From Prosthecobacter sp. (GTDB lineage Bacteria > Verrucomicrobiota > Verrucomicrobiia > Verrucomicrobiales > Verrucomicrobiaceae): 64,000 bases of DNA. The DNA lies in contig NZ_JAXMIH010000023.1 in assembly GCF_034366625.1 (NCBI RefSeq), forward strand, positions 248,001-312,000, given 5' to 3'. Made by a program: the position numbers and the translations under genes. This document shows, in pieces, positions 17,290 to 26,891 of this stretch. The number at the start of each line of letters is the position of its first letter. Position 1 is the stretch's first letter. Below the pieces are notes generated by a model. It made no database searches. It saw nothing but the letters and a program-made list of their open reading frames with translations, and was not told the origin of the DNA.

Positions 17290-19575
17290 ATGGAACAGAT
17301 CATCTCCCAGATTCAAAGCGCTATTAGCCAGTTTGAAACCGTGTTACTGCCGAAGCTTCCAATGGTTTCAAGGGATCCAGATGATGCCAAGGAATTAAAC
17401 AAGCGACTCGAAGAGCTGCGCCGAATCGAAAAAGAAGCAAGCCAGCCTCCCTGCTTTTCCATTCGTTTCCTGGGAGATACTCAAAATGGAAAGAGCACTC
17501 TGATCAATGTTCTGCTCGGACGCAAGGTGCTGCCCGAGGGGCATGTTGGGGCGTGTTCCGCTACTATTGTTCGCTGCCGATACAAGAAACAGAAGGACAT
17601 TACCATCGAGTTCCGGTATGCAACCGAGGACGATTTTAAGCGGGATCTTGAACAGAAGTGTCAGGACGCGGAACAAGTTCTGGTCGAAGAGGAATCAGAA
17701 GCGAAACGCCGGGAAGTGGTGTGCGGGCTTCTGGGGCGATTTCTACGGCTTTTTGAAATCGAGGCTGAATCCGTCCCAAACACTGCGGAGCTGATCAGCC
17801 GTTGCCGTCGGCAGTCGGAGAATTTCAAGGAAATGGCTTTGCTCGGTACGGTCGAAAAACTGGTGGTCGGACCGGATACGGAGAAGGCCATCCAACAAAA
17901 CCTCTCCGCCAAGGGACAGCGGGCATTCATTGTGGATGAATGTCTCATTGAAGGCGCATTTTCAGAGTGGCACCCCGCCATGGAACTGGTGGACATGCCA
18001 GGGACCAATGCTTTCAATCCGTATGACGATCAGGTGAATGCCAGACTCAAACAAAAGGTCGGCGGACTGGCGATTGTCACCAAGGAAACCCAGCTACACA
18101 GCACGGTGATGGACTGGTTCAAAGAGAGTAGTATTCTGCCGGACGTCGCTGGCGCGTCGGAGCGCAATCAGGTTCGGGTCTTTGTACTCAAGACGTTTGT
18201 GGACCAGCTAAATCTGGATGAAGAGGACGAACGATCTGCATGGGAGAAGACTCGTGAATACTGTGAGGAGATCGGCAAGCATCTCAAAAAGCAAATCATG
18301 AGTCTCGTGCATCAACGCTACTCTGCACTCAATGAGATCGAAGTTTTGAAGGGATTCGTGGAACAACTACCTCTCCATTATCTCAGCCCCAGGGTTTATC
18401 GAGCCTTGGATGACGACGGTTTGCGGAATCGGGTGCTCGGCGATCCTCTGAATCACACGGCCCTGGCAGATGGCTTTAAGCGGTTTGATCAAAAACCCGT
18501 GAACACCGGAATTCCGACATTGAAACAAGACCTTCGTCGGCAAACGGAGAACTACATCCAGTCACACTTCTGGAACAAACTTCAGCTCGATTATCGAAAG
18601 GAGACGGGCCTGGTGGCCCGCTTTTTTCGCAGTCAGAGGGTGGGAATTGAACAACGATTGGCCAACAAAGGTGCGTTTATCCATGAAGTTAACCAAGGAC
18701 TCCGAAACGAGCTCCTACGGTGTGTTGGATCTCATCACGAAGCGACCGAAACGAAAGTCGTGAACCTGAAGCGCCGATTTCACGAAGAATTTGGCGGACT
18801 ACTCGAACAGGTTGCCGCGGACTTCGGCACCAAAACCCGCAGGAAACTTCAGGACTGGATGACCCTGCATTGGGCCAGTCTCCGGTGTGCAGGTCGGAAA
18901 AACGGACAGCACATCACTTCCCGTGGATATGAAATCGATTTTAATGGTGACCTCGCGGACTTCTGCGTCGAGGCCCTCAATTCGTCATGGATCTCTCACA
19001 GGGCTAGCTTGCGCAAGCAGCTCCTGGACGACCTCCGGTTGGATTTCATCCCGGCTATGGATAAGCTTGTCTATCAAGCCAAGGGACAGGATGATCAACG
19101 TATTAGCCTGATCGAGTCCACCTACCAAGACCTGGTCGAACAGACACGGCAGAACCTCGATCTTCAACTGGAGCAATATGATGCGGAGGCGGAGCAGTTC
19201 GATGCACTTCGGCCCGCCCTCGCCCTTCAAATTCGGACCTTCTTGCAGCCCACGTATTCCGAGATAGCGGACGAGATCGGCAAGGGTTCATCGGCGAGAA
19301 TGCGCAATCATTTGAATGACGGAGTCCTGAGAAGCATCCAGAAAATCAGCCATCTGGTAAAAGATACGGTTCGACAGAACTGGGATGGTCTCACCTCGGC
19401 GATGGAAAAGAGCATTGATACATTCTTTGAGGAGATTGAAACAGGTCTTCAAGAACAAGCTGAGCGGCTGGAGCGAATGGCTCAGCACCCTTCAGAGGGT
19501 GATGAGGAGCGTGTGAAACAGTGGTTGGAGATGGAGCAGGAAGTTGAAAGCTGGAATGCAAAGGAGGCCGCATGA
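17290..19575 (+). CDS. Dynamin-like GTPase
   Basis: This 761-aa protein has a dynamin-family GTPase domain: G1 GDTQNGKST (residues 62-70), a switch region ACSAT, G3 DMPG (235-238) and a candidate G4 KTFVD. The rest is long and helical with several coiled-coil segments (RRIEKEA..., LDLQLEQYDAEAEQFDALRP), as in bacterial dynamin-like proteins. No clear membrane segment is seen. Bacterial dynamins remodel membranes, and some are tied to phage tolerance by delaying lysis. It lies between pglX (19-nt gap) and the helicase (ATGA overlap at 19572), so it is an integral part of this operon although not a standard BREX gene. Ends with a charged tail. Confidence 0.85.
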   Translation: MEQIISQIQSAISQFETVLLPKLPMVSRDPDDAKELNKRLEELRRIEKEASQPPCFSIRFLGDTQNGKSTLINVLLGRKVLPEGHVGACSATIVRCRYKKQKDITIEFRYATEDDFKRDLEQKCQDAEQVLVEEESEAKRREVVCGLLGRFLRLFEIEAESVPNTAELISRCRRQSENFKEMALLGTVEKLVVGPDTEKAIQQNLSAKGQRAFIVDECLIEGAFSEWHPAMELVDMPGTNAFNPYDDQVNARLKQKVGGLAIVTKETQLHSTVMDWFKESSILPDVAGASERNQVRVFVLKTFVDQLNLDEEDERSAWEKTREYCEEIGKHLKKQIMSLVHQRYSALNEIEVLKGFVEQLPLHYLSPRVYRALDDDGLRNRVLGDPLNHTALADGFKRFDQKPVNTGIPTLKQDLRRQTENYIQSHFWNKLQLDYRKETGLVARFFRSQRVGIEQRLANKGAFIHEVNQGLRNELLRCVGSHHEATETKVVNLKRRFHEEFGGLLEQVAADFGTKTRRKLQDWMTLHWASLRCAGRKNGQHITSRGYEIDFNGDLADFCVEALNSSWISHRASLRKQLLDDLRLDFIPAMDKLVYQAKGQDDQRISLIESTYQDLVEQTRQNLDLQLEQYDAEAEQFDALRPALALQIRTFLQPTYSEIADEIGKGSSARMRNHLNDGVLRSIQKISHLVKDTVRQNWDGLTSAMEKSIDTFFEEIETGLQEQAERLERMAQHPSEGDEERVKQWLEMEQEVESWNAKEAA

Positions 19576-22253
19576 GTCTTGCAGCGGGAGATCTCGTCCG
19601 GCTTGCTGAGGCGGACACTAGGGGCGAGCTGATCGGTAAGGTCGAACGAGTTGGCCGACACCAGGCTCGCGTGCTTTTCCGGCGGCTTCCATGGACACCT
19701 CCCTCAGTCGCCCTTCCAGAGATGCGAGACTTTCCAATCGAGCAGTTGGAACTGGTTCGTGATCCTTGGAGTGACATGGCCAACGGCCGGTGGTCCGAGT
19801 TGGAAGCTGTGCGTCTTCGTGTCCGATGCGCTGAGCTGTGGATAGGCAACCAGCACGGACAGTTGGGCAATGCTCGAACCGATCTTCTTCCGCACCAAGT
19901 GTGTCTCGTGCATGAGGTGGTGGAGCGTAAACGCCGTCGCGTGCTGATCGCTGAAGAGGTGGGCATGGGCAAGACCATCGAAACTGGGATGATCATCCAT
20001 GCCCTCGTGCAGCGACGAGAACTGGAGCGCTGCCTTGTGGTCTGTCCTGCCGGGCAGATCAGCCAGTGGCAGGAGGAACTCGAAGATAAGCTGCGGGTCC
20101 GTTTTGAGGTTTACCGCCATGACATCGACGGGCAGCGTGCGTTTAGCTATCCAAGGGTCATAGCCTCTCTGGATACGCTGAAGCTGGATGCTCCAACCAA
20201 GCACCTGCGGGGGAAAAGCCATCTGGAAATTCTCTTGGAAGCCCCGAATTGGGATCTGGTCGTTTTCGACGAGGCCCACCGGCTGACGGCTCGTGATTAT
20301 GGCAGGAAAACGGAGAAGACCCTCAATTATCGGCTAGCCGAGCAACTGAGCCAACGCACTCGTGATTTCATCCTGCTCACAGGAACACCCCACGATGGCA
20401 ATGACGGCAAGTTTCGCAATCTGCTGAAGGCCCTGGAACCCGATGTGTCCTTCTCACGCCAGCAGCCGGGGATATTCTTTGGCGATCTCATCCTCAAGAA
20501 CCGGAAATCCGAGGTCCGTGACGCGACAGGCGAGCTGCTGTTCAAGCAGGTGAAGGTCGAGAAAATGTCACTCGCCGCCTTGGATTCTGGAGAAGCGCAG
20601 TTTCACTCGGCGCTGACTCAATATCTCCGCGAAGGGTATGGTGTGGCCGAGAAGGACCCAGCCGATCCACGAAATCGGGCTCTCGGCTTTGTGATGGTCA
20701 CTTTTCAGAAGCTTGCTTCGAGCAGTGCAGCCGCTGTCAGGGCGGCACTTCAGAAACGCCTCACGCGGCTGAGAAAAATTGAAATGATTGTAGCTTCAAT
20801 GGAATCCGAACTGGAGAGTTCTGAAGATAGCCGATTTGTCGGTGAGGAAGAGGAACGCACTCTGGAGGAACTCCAGGCCAAGCTCTTGCGAGATGCCTTC
20901 ACCGCCAGCGAAGTGAAGATGCTCCAGGAACTCCTGGAGTGTCCCATACTCGCCGAAGCCAAATGGAACGAACTGTGCCGCCTGATCAATGCTGGAATCC
21001 AGAGCAACGTGTCAGAGAAGTTTCTGATTTTCACAGAGTACCGGGGCACTTTGAGCTTTCTCGAAAAGTCGCTTACTCAGCGCCACGGAGTGGGATCTGT
21101 CGCCACAATTCAAGGCGGCATGGGAGTGGAGGCCCGCAGGGAGGCCATGCGGCGATTCCGAGACGATCCTGCCTGTCGATTCCTCGTATCGACGGAAGCG
21201 GGCGGTGAGGGTATCAACCTGCAATTCTGCAGCATCGTAGTGAACTATGATCTCCCGTGGAATCCCTTTCGAGTCATCCAGCGCATCGGACGTGTCCACC
21301 GCATCGGGCAACAACGGGACATGCAGGTCTTCAATTACCGACTGCACAATGAACTGGATCAGCGGTTGAGCGAATGTCACGAGCAGAGGGTGGAGTTATC
21401 AGTCACGAGGTTGAGTGAAGTGACGGGCCTGGTCCCTTCCGACGTGCGAGATCAATTGCTCGGATTCGCCCAGGAGTTCATCAACTATGACAAGATCTTT
21501 GCGGACTCTCTCGCTAGGGCCAACACCAGATCATCCGAGGAGGAGATTTCCGAGGGTATACGCCGCGCAGAAGAAGCTTTCAAAGTGGCTTACGAAACCG
21601 TTTTCAAACATGCCGTCGCTCCTTTCAACCCCGAGCGCTTTGACAAGCTGGTTGGCGGCTCATTGACGCTGGATAGCTTGCACGAGTGGCTGGACGTGTG
21701 GTTGAAGACCAACGGTCGCCGGCTCATGCACCGGGAGGATGAGGACTTGTATGATTTCCTGCTCCCGGAATTCCTGAAACACCGTTTTCCTGTCGGCGAA
21801 CGCTCTGTGAAGGGAACCTTTGATCGGGCAAGAGCAATGAGGGAGTCGTCCGTGCCGTTGCTGGCATTTGGACATCCTGCAATTGATACGATTGGACGCC
21901 AGGCGATGTCGTCTGATGCAGGGGGCTTTGTTAGCGCAGCGCTATTTCCTCATGATGAACCAGAATTTGATGTCCTAGTGGTCGCCCTGCTCCAAACGAA
22001 GTCGCATGACGGTGCGTCCGCTCATCGATTGCTTCACATCAAGAGAGATCTCTCGGGAACATGGAGCTTTGCTGATCCGGCGCTTCTGGATCGTCTCGGC
22101 GAAAATACAAACAAGGCAGTCGCTTTCACGCCCGAAGGTCTGAGTGATTCGTTCGAGGCATTTGTCCAGAATCAGTTTCCCGATCTCGATTTCGCTGCCG
22201 ATCAACTTCACTACGTTGCCGCACTTTTCAGCTCCCCCTGTAGCCATGTCTGA
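19572..22253 (+). CDS. SNF2-family helicase (BrxHII / DrmD-like)
   Basis: This 893-aa protein is an SNF2/HepA-type DNA-dependent ATPase. Motif I EEVGMGKTIETG has K134; motif II is DEAH (233-236); LLTGTPHDG is motif III; the second RecA domain has FLVSTEAGGEGINLQF and VIQRIGRVHRIGQ. In BREX nomenclature the SNF2-type helicase is BrxHII, found in types 3 and 5; DrmD of class 1 DISARM is a relative. No DrmA or DrmB is present, so BREX is the better label. It would translocate along DNA to support the restriction or methylation complex. The ATG overlaps the dynamin stop and its own stop overlaps the pglZ start. Confidence 0.92.
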   Translation: MSLAAGDLVRLAEADTRGELIGKVERVGRHQARVLFRRLPWTPPSVALPEMRDFPIEQLELVRDPWSDMANGRWSELEAVRLRVRCAELWIGNQHGQLGNARTDLLPHQVCLVHEVVERKRRRVLIAEEVGMGKTIETGMIIHALVQRRELERCLVVCPAGQISQWQEELEDKLRVRFEVYRHDIDGQRAFSYPRVIASLDTLKLDAPTKHLRGKSHLEILLEAPNWDLVVFDEAHRLTARDYGRKTEKTLNYRLAEQLSQRTRDFILLTGTPHDGNDGKFRNLLKALEPDVSFSRQQPGIFFGDLILKNRKSEVRDATGELLFKQVKVEKMSLAALDSGEAQFHSALTQYLREGYGVAEKDPADPRNRALGFVMVTFQKLASSSAAAVRAALQKRLTRLRKIEMIVASMESELESSEDSRFVGEEEERTLEELQAKLLRDAFTASEVKMLQELLECPILAEAKWNELCRLINAGIQSNVSEKFLIFTEYRGTLSFLEKSLTQRHGVGSVATIQGGMGVEARREAMRRFRDDPACRFLVSTEAGGEGINLQFCSIVVNYDLPWNPFRVIQRIGRVHRIGQQRDMQVFNYRLHNELDQRLSECHEQRVELSVTRLSEVTGLVPSDVRDQLLGFAQEFINYDKIFADSLARANTRSSEEEISEGIRRAEEAFKVAYETVFKHAVAPFNPERFDKLVGGSLTLDSLHEWLDVWLKTNGRRLMHREDEDLYDFLLPEFLKHRFPVGERSVKGTFDRARAMRESSVPLLAFGHPAIDTIGRQAMSSDAGGFVSAALFPHDEPEFDVLVVALLQTKSHDGASAHRLLHIKRDLSGTWSFADPALLDRLGENTNKAVAFTPEGLSDSFEAFVQNQFPDLDFAADQLHYVAALFSSPCSHV

Positions 22254-24753
22254 CTCCCGAATCCACAATAGTCTCCAACAGGTCTTCCAACGCCATCGTT
22301 TGGTTTTTTGGTATGATGCCACGGGTGAATGGGTGGAGACCTTCAACGGCTATCCCGATGAAAGCGTGGTCAAGCTCACGGTGGCAGGCAATGAGTTTGG
22401 CACCAAGGTGCGCATCGTCCGTGATCCGAACCCCGATGCCAAGTTCCTGATTTATGTGCCCACAGCCCGCCCGGCGGATGCGGACAACTGGCTGCTGGAC
22501 CTGCTGCTGCAAGGCTATGAATACAAGGCGGACAAGGCCTCGCTGGCGCTCCAGGAAGTCGGCCTACCGCACGAATTTCTCCATCTCGCAGAAGCGCATG
22601 GCAAGTATTTCCACAGCGCGAAGCGCGTCCAAGCCCTGAAGGAAATGATCGGCAGGGACGACCAGAGCCGGGAGATCCGGCTCAAGATGATGGCGGTGCT
22701 CGCGGACACCGACGTGGAGGTGGATGCCATGCTGCTGCGCTTTCTCCGCACGGACCCGGAAGCGGATTTAATCGCAACGGATCGAGTGGACGAGTGCCTC
22801 GGGGCGGCGGCCTTGGCGGAACCGTTTTGGCAGGAAGTGGAGCGCCTCTTTGGCTACACGGCGGCAGTCCCTTCATTGCGGGACTTCGCCGTGTCACTGT
22901 TTCGCGGAGCCAATCCGCTGGACACTCAGGCGGCACTGCACCCCCACGCGAAAGTCTTCCTGCAACGGTGGAAGGACAGCCAAACACACAGCCTCTGGTT
23001 TCGCGACTGGGCGCACCAAATGGAGAAGGAACTGCAAATCGTCGCCGCACTTGGCGGGCTGGACGAGCGGAAAACACTCGGCGATTGCGATACGTTTGAG
23101 ATTTTCGAGAAGTTTACTCTGCACCGGCTCTGCCAGTCGTTTGCGAACGGGGCCGCCGCCATGGACCTGCGTGCGGTGGTGCAGCAGCGACGGGGCTCCA
23201 TCTGGTGGCCGCAGCACGAGCATGGCTATGCCGCCCTGGAGCAAGCGGTGGAACTGCGTGAACTATTGGCCGGGGCTGAGCTAACAATGGACTCTGTCAC
23301 CAGTGGCGTGAGTCGTTATGTGACCACTTGGTGGCGGATCGACATGGCCTACCGCCTTTGCACCTGGAACTTGCGCCGCTACGGTCAGGTGCAGGTGATG
23401 GAGCAAATCTCTCAATGGGTGGAGAAGTCCTATGTGAATAATTTCCTCCTCCCGCTGGCCGACCGCTGGAGCGATCAAGTTCGCGGCATGGAATCGTGGG
23501 GGTGCTCCGACGTGATCGCCCAGCGGCGTTTCTTCAGCCACTATGTGCAGCCATTCCTGACAAAGGGGCAGAAGGTATTCGTGATCATCTCTGATGCCCT
23601 CCGCTATGAAGCGGCATCTGATTTTGCGCAGCGGCTGCGCTCCGCCAATCGCTGGACCGCTGAGGTGGAGGCGCTGTTTGGCTCCCTGCCATCCTACACC
23701 CAGCTCGGGATGGCGGCTCTGCTGCCCGGTCAGCAACTGACCGTGGACGCAATAACGGCAACAGTGACCGTGGATGGACGCGGCGCTACGGGCACGGCCA
23801 ATCGCCGCGAGATCCTGAGCCTCGCCTGTGATGGAAAAGCGACAGCCATTCAAGCAGAAGAGTTCCTGGAACTGAACACGAAGACCGAGGGCCGTGCGCT
23901 GATGCGCGATCACGAGGTCATTTACATCTTCCACAACATCATCGACAAGACCGGCGATGCGGCTGGCACGGAGGCGAAAACTTTCGATGCCGTGGAGCAA
24001 GCCTTCGCGGAGCTAGATCTGATCATCAAGAAAGTGGCGAACATCAACGGCAGCAACATGCTGCTCACGGCGGATCACGGCTTCCTCTTCCAGCAGGACG
24101 ATGTGGCTAAAGACGATGCCACGCCCCTGCCAACCGCCGGCGAATGGACGTTCCGCAATCGGCGGTTTGCGCTAGGACTAGACATCCCACCGAACGCCAA
24201 AGTGAAGATATTCGACAGCACTGAACTGGGATTGGCCGGTGACTGGTCAGCCGCATTTCCTCTCTCGCTCGGGCGCTTTCCGCTTCAAGGCTCTGGGATG
24301 CGCTACGTCCACGGCGGCAGCAGTCTGCAAGAGGTGGTGGTGCCCGTGGTCAAGATTCACAAGGCCCGCGCTGATGACACGGACAAAGTAGAGATCGAGC
24401 TGCTGCGCGTGCCCGCCAAGATCACTACGGGTCAACTTTCCATCGCGCTTTTCCAGGACCGGCCCGCTCAAGGCAAGGTGCTGCCCCGCACGCTCCGCGT
24501 GGGCATCTTTGCCAAAGACGGCACGAGTTTGTCAGAGATCAAGACGCATACCTTTGACTCCAAAGAGTCGGAAGCACGCCAGAGAGAGACGACCCTACTT
24601 TTGGTGCTTTCCGCCGCTGCCGATACATTCAACAACCGCGAGGTGGATCTGCGCCTCGAAGAAACCGTCTCCGGCACGATCCAGATCGTGACTTACAAGA
24701 CGCACAGCCTCAAACTCCAGAAACCCTTCACCAGCGACTTCGATGAGCACTGA
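22246..24753 (+). CDS. pglZ: BREX alkaline-phosphatase-superfamily protein PglZ
   Basis: PglZ is the signature gene of all BREX systems. The 835-aa product has the metal-binding motifs of the alkaline phosphatase superfamily: FVIISDALRYEAA (D450) and LLTADHGF (D610, H611). The N-terminus (VFWYDATGEWVETF) is typical of PglZ. ATG 22246 (MSDSRIHNSLQQVF) is chosen because it overlaps the helicase stop by 8 nt; the frame is open further upstream only inside the helicase gene. The end overlaps brxL by 11 nt. Confidence 0.95.
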   Translation: MSDSRIHNSLQQVFQRHRLVFWYDATGEWVETFNGYPDESVVKLTVAGNEFGTKVRIVRDPNPDAKFLIYVPTARPADADNWLLDLLLQGYEYKADKASLALQEVGLPHEFLHLAEAHGKYFHSAKRVQALKEMIGRDDQSREIRLKMMAVLADTDVEVDAMLLRFLRTDPEADLIATDRVDECLGAAALAEPFWQEVERLFGYTAAVPSLRDFAVSLFRGANPLDTQAALHPHAKVFLQRWKDSQTHSLWFRDWAHQMEKELQIVAALGGLDERKTLGDCDTFEIFEKFTLHRLCQSFANGAAAMDLRAVVQQRRGSIWWPQHEHGYAALEQAVELRELLAGAELTMDSVTSGVSRYVTTWWRIDMAYRLCTWNLRRYGQVQVMEQISQWVEKSYVNNFLLPLADRWSDQVRGMESWGCSDVIAQRRFFSHYVQPFLTKGQKVFVIISDALRYEAASDFAQRLRSANRWTAEVEALFGSLPSYTQLGMAALLPGQQLTVDAITATVTVDGRGATGTANRREILSLACDGKATAIQAEEFLELNTKTEGRALMRDHEVIYIFHNIIDKTGDAAGTEAKTFDAVEQAFAELDLIIKKVANINGSNMLLTADHGFLFQQDDVAKDDATPLPTAGEWTFRNRRFALGLDIPPNAKVKIFDSTELGLAGDWSAAFPLSLGRFPLQGSGMRYVHGGSSLQEVVVPVVKIHKARADDTDKVEIELLRVPAKITTGQLSIALFQDRPAQGKVLPRTLRVGIFAKDGTSLSEIKTHTFDSKESEARQRETTLLLVLSAAADTFNNREVDLRLEETVSGTIQIVTYKTHSLKLQKPFTSDFDEH

Positions 24754-26875
24754 ATCCACACCCGATCCCGCAGTCAATGAAGAGCAGGAGACATTTGTCG
24801 CCGAGCCACGTCCTTTGAGTCCGTTGGATCAAAAAATACTCCAGCACTTCCCCGGATTGGTAGTGCGTAAAGACCTGACCAAAGGACTAAAGCAGAACGC
24901 GGTGGTCCCCACCTACGTGCTGGAATACCTGCTGGGTCAGCACTGCGCCACCGATGACAATGAAGTGATCAAGGCGGGCCTGGAATCCGTTCAGAAGATC
25001 CTGGCCAAGCACTATGTGCATCGAAACCAGGCGCAACTGGTGAAGTCCACGATCAAGGAAAAGGGGCGGCACAAAGTCATCGACAAGCTGACCGTTGAAC
25101 TGAACGATAAGGGCGGATTTTACGAAGCCGAGTTCACCAACTTGGGCCTCAAGAAAGTGCCTGTGTCTGACGATTTTGTCCGCAGGTATCCGAAGCTGCT
25201 GGTGGGTGGCATCTGGTGTATCACCGATGTGACCTATGAAGTCGCCGAAGACCCCAAGGCAAGTCCATGGCAGATCGACACGCTGAAGCCGATTCAGGTA
25301 GCCAGCGTGGACTACGACCAGTTTCTGACAGCTCGGGCGCAGTTCACCACCGAAGAGTGGATGGACGTGCTGATGCAGAGCATGGGCTTCAATCCCGAGA
25401 TGTTCGGGCGGCGGGCAAAGATGCTGACTTTGATTCGCCTCATCCCGTATTGTGAGCGCAATTACAACCTCCTCGAACTCGGGCCGAAGGGCACTGGGAA
25501 ATCCCACATCTACGCGGAGTTCTCGCCTCACGGGATGCTCATTTCCGGTTCGGAAGTCACCGCCCCAAAACTCTTCGTCAGCAATTCCAGCGGCAAGATC
25601 GGCCTCGTCGGCTATTGGGATTGCGTTTGCTTCGACGAGTTCGCCGGCAAGGACAAGAAGGTGGACAAGGCGCTGGTGGACATCATGAAGAACTACATGG
25701 CCAACCGCACTTTCTCACGGGGGATCGAGCAGCTCACAGCCGAAGCTTCGATGGTGTTCATGGGCAACACCAAGAAGTCCGTGGCCTACATGCTCAAGCA
25801 TTCCCATTTCTTCGAGCCGCTGCCTGACAAGTATATCGACTCCGCCTTCCTCGACCGCATCCACGCCTACAACCCAGGCTGGGAAGTCGCTCCAATCCGG
25901 CATGACCTCTTCACCAACGGATATGGCTTTGTCGTTGATTTCATCGCCGAGGTTTTGAAGCACCTGCGAACGGAAGATTTCACAGGGGCTTACAAACAGC
26001 ACTTTGAGGTCGCCTCTGAAGTCTCCACACGCGATCAGACCGGCTTTGAAAAGACTTTCTCCGGGCTGATGAAGATCCTCTTCCCGGATGGCAAATGCAC
26101 TCCCGTGGAGACTGAGGAACTGCTGGCTTTCTCTATGGAATCTCGTCGGCGTGTGCGTGAACACATCCTGCGCATCGACGACACCTTCAAGCGCCACGAC
26201 TTTATCTACAGACCTCTCAGTGGAGGTGCGCCAGTAACGGTGCTGACCCCTGAAGAAATTCAGTATCCAACCTTTGCTGGGCAGCGAACTCAGCAAGCCG
26301 TCAATGGTGAGCCAGGTCCTGAGGTCCATGAAGACATTCCTCCTGCGGCTGAGCCGTCTCCTGCAACGCCAACAACCGCTGTCGCAGATGAACCGCAGCC
26401 TGGACATGTCGTGATCCCCGAGAACACCAAGGGCTGGAGCTACCGTCGTCTGTTCGCCAAGCACCTCACCGGCGCACGCAGCATCACCATTTGCGATCCG
26501 TATGTTCGCATGTTCTTCCAAGCTAGGAACCTGATGGAGTTCCTGCAAATGGTCCATGATCTGGTGCCGGAGGGCGATGAGGTCACCGTGCACTTGAGGA
26601 CTCAATCGGATCCTGACTCGTGCGTCAAACAGGCGGAGAATCTTGACCAAATCGCCGACTCGTTCGCCGGTTCCCGCATCGCATTCACATGGGAGGACGA
26701 TCCCAGTCCCAACTTTCACGCTCGAAACATCACCACGGACACCGGATGGAAAATCACCATTGACCGAGGCATGGACATCTTCCAGCGTTATGAAACGGGA
26801 CCATTCTCACTCGCGCAAGCGATGCAGGAAGCACGCCTGACACGGGGTGCTGAAATCACCTATTTCAAAGTGTGA
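24743..26875 (+). CDS. brxL: BREX ATPase BrxL with C-terminal MIT_C/PLD-like domain
   Basis: The 710-aa protein has a BrxL AAA+ core with Walker A GPKGTGKS (residues 247-254) and Walker B-like VCFDEFAGKD. BrxL is the DNA-binding, Lon-related ATPase that marks type 1 and type 4 BREX. Instead of an obvious Lon serine/lysine protease domain, a linker (~480-560) leads to a C-terminal domain (~566-710) with ITICDPYVRMFFQARNLMEF, NFHARNI and GWKITIDRGMDIFQRY, which matches the MIT C-terminal (PLD-like) fold known from MITD1. The start overlaps the pglZ stop. The domain assignment is from recognition of motifs and not from a search. Confidence 0.9.
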   Translation: MSTESTPDPAVNEEQETFVAEPRPLSPLDQKILQHFPGLVVRKDLTKGLKQNAVVPTYVLEYLLGQHCATDDNEVIKAGLESVQKILAKHYVHRNQAQLVKSTIKEKGRHKVIDKLTVELNDKGGFYEAEFTNLGLKKVPVSDDFVRRYPKLLVGGIWCITDVTYEVAEDPKASPWQIDTLKPIQVASVDYDQFLTARAQFTTEEWMDVLMQSMGFNPEMFGRRAKMLTLIRLIPYCERNYNLLELGPKGTGKSHIYAEFSPHGMLISGSEVTAPKLFVSNSSGKIGLVGYWDCVCFDEFAGKDKKVDKALVDIMKNYMANRTFSRGIEQLTAEASMVFMGNTKKSVAYMLKHSHFFEPLPDKYIDSAFLDRIHAYNPGWEVAPIRHDLFTNGYGFVVDFIAEVLKHLRTEDFTGAYKQHFEVASEVSTRDQTGFEKTFSGLMKILFPDGKCTPVETEELLAFSMESRRRVREHILRIDDTFKRHDFIYRPLSGGAPVTVLTPEEIQYPTFAGQRTQQAVNGEPGPEVHEDIPPAAEPSPATPTTAVADEPQPGHVVIPENTKGWSYRRLFAKHLTGARSITICDPYVRMFFQARNLMEFLQMVHDLVPEGDEVTVHLRTQSDPDSCVKQAENLDQIADSFAGSRIAFTWEDDPSPNFHARNITTDTGWKITIDRGMDIFQRYETGPFSLAQAMQEARLTRGAEITYFKV

Positions 26876-26891
26876 TCTGCAAGCCCCGCTT

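Noticed and set aside
12427-22253. DISARM system (PLD-like gene, methylase and SNF2 helicase together)
   Set aside because: DrmA and DrmB are absent, and pglZ, brxA, brxB, brxC and brxL are all present, so BREX explains the locus better.
25715-26719. 334-aa minus-strand frame in brxL
   Set aside because: Antisense to motif-bearing brxL sequence; no recognisable domain.
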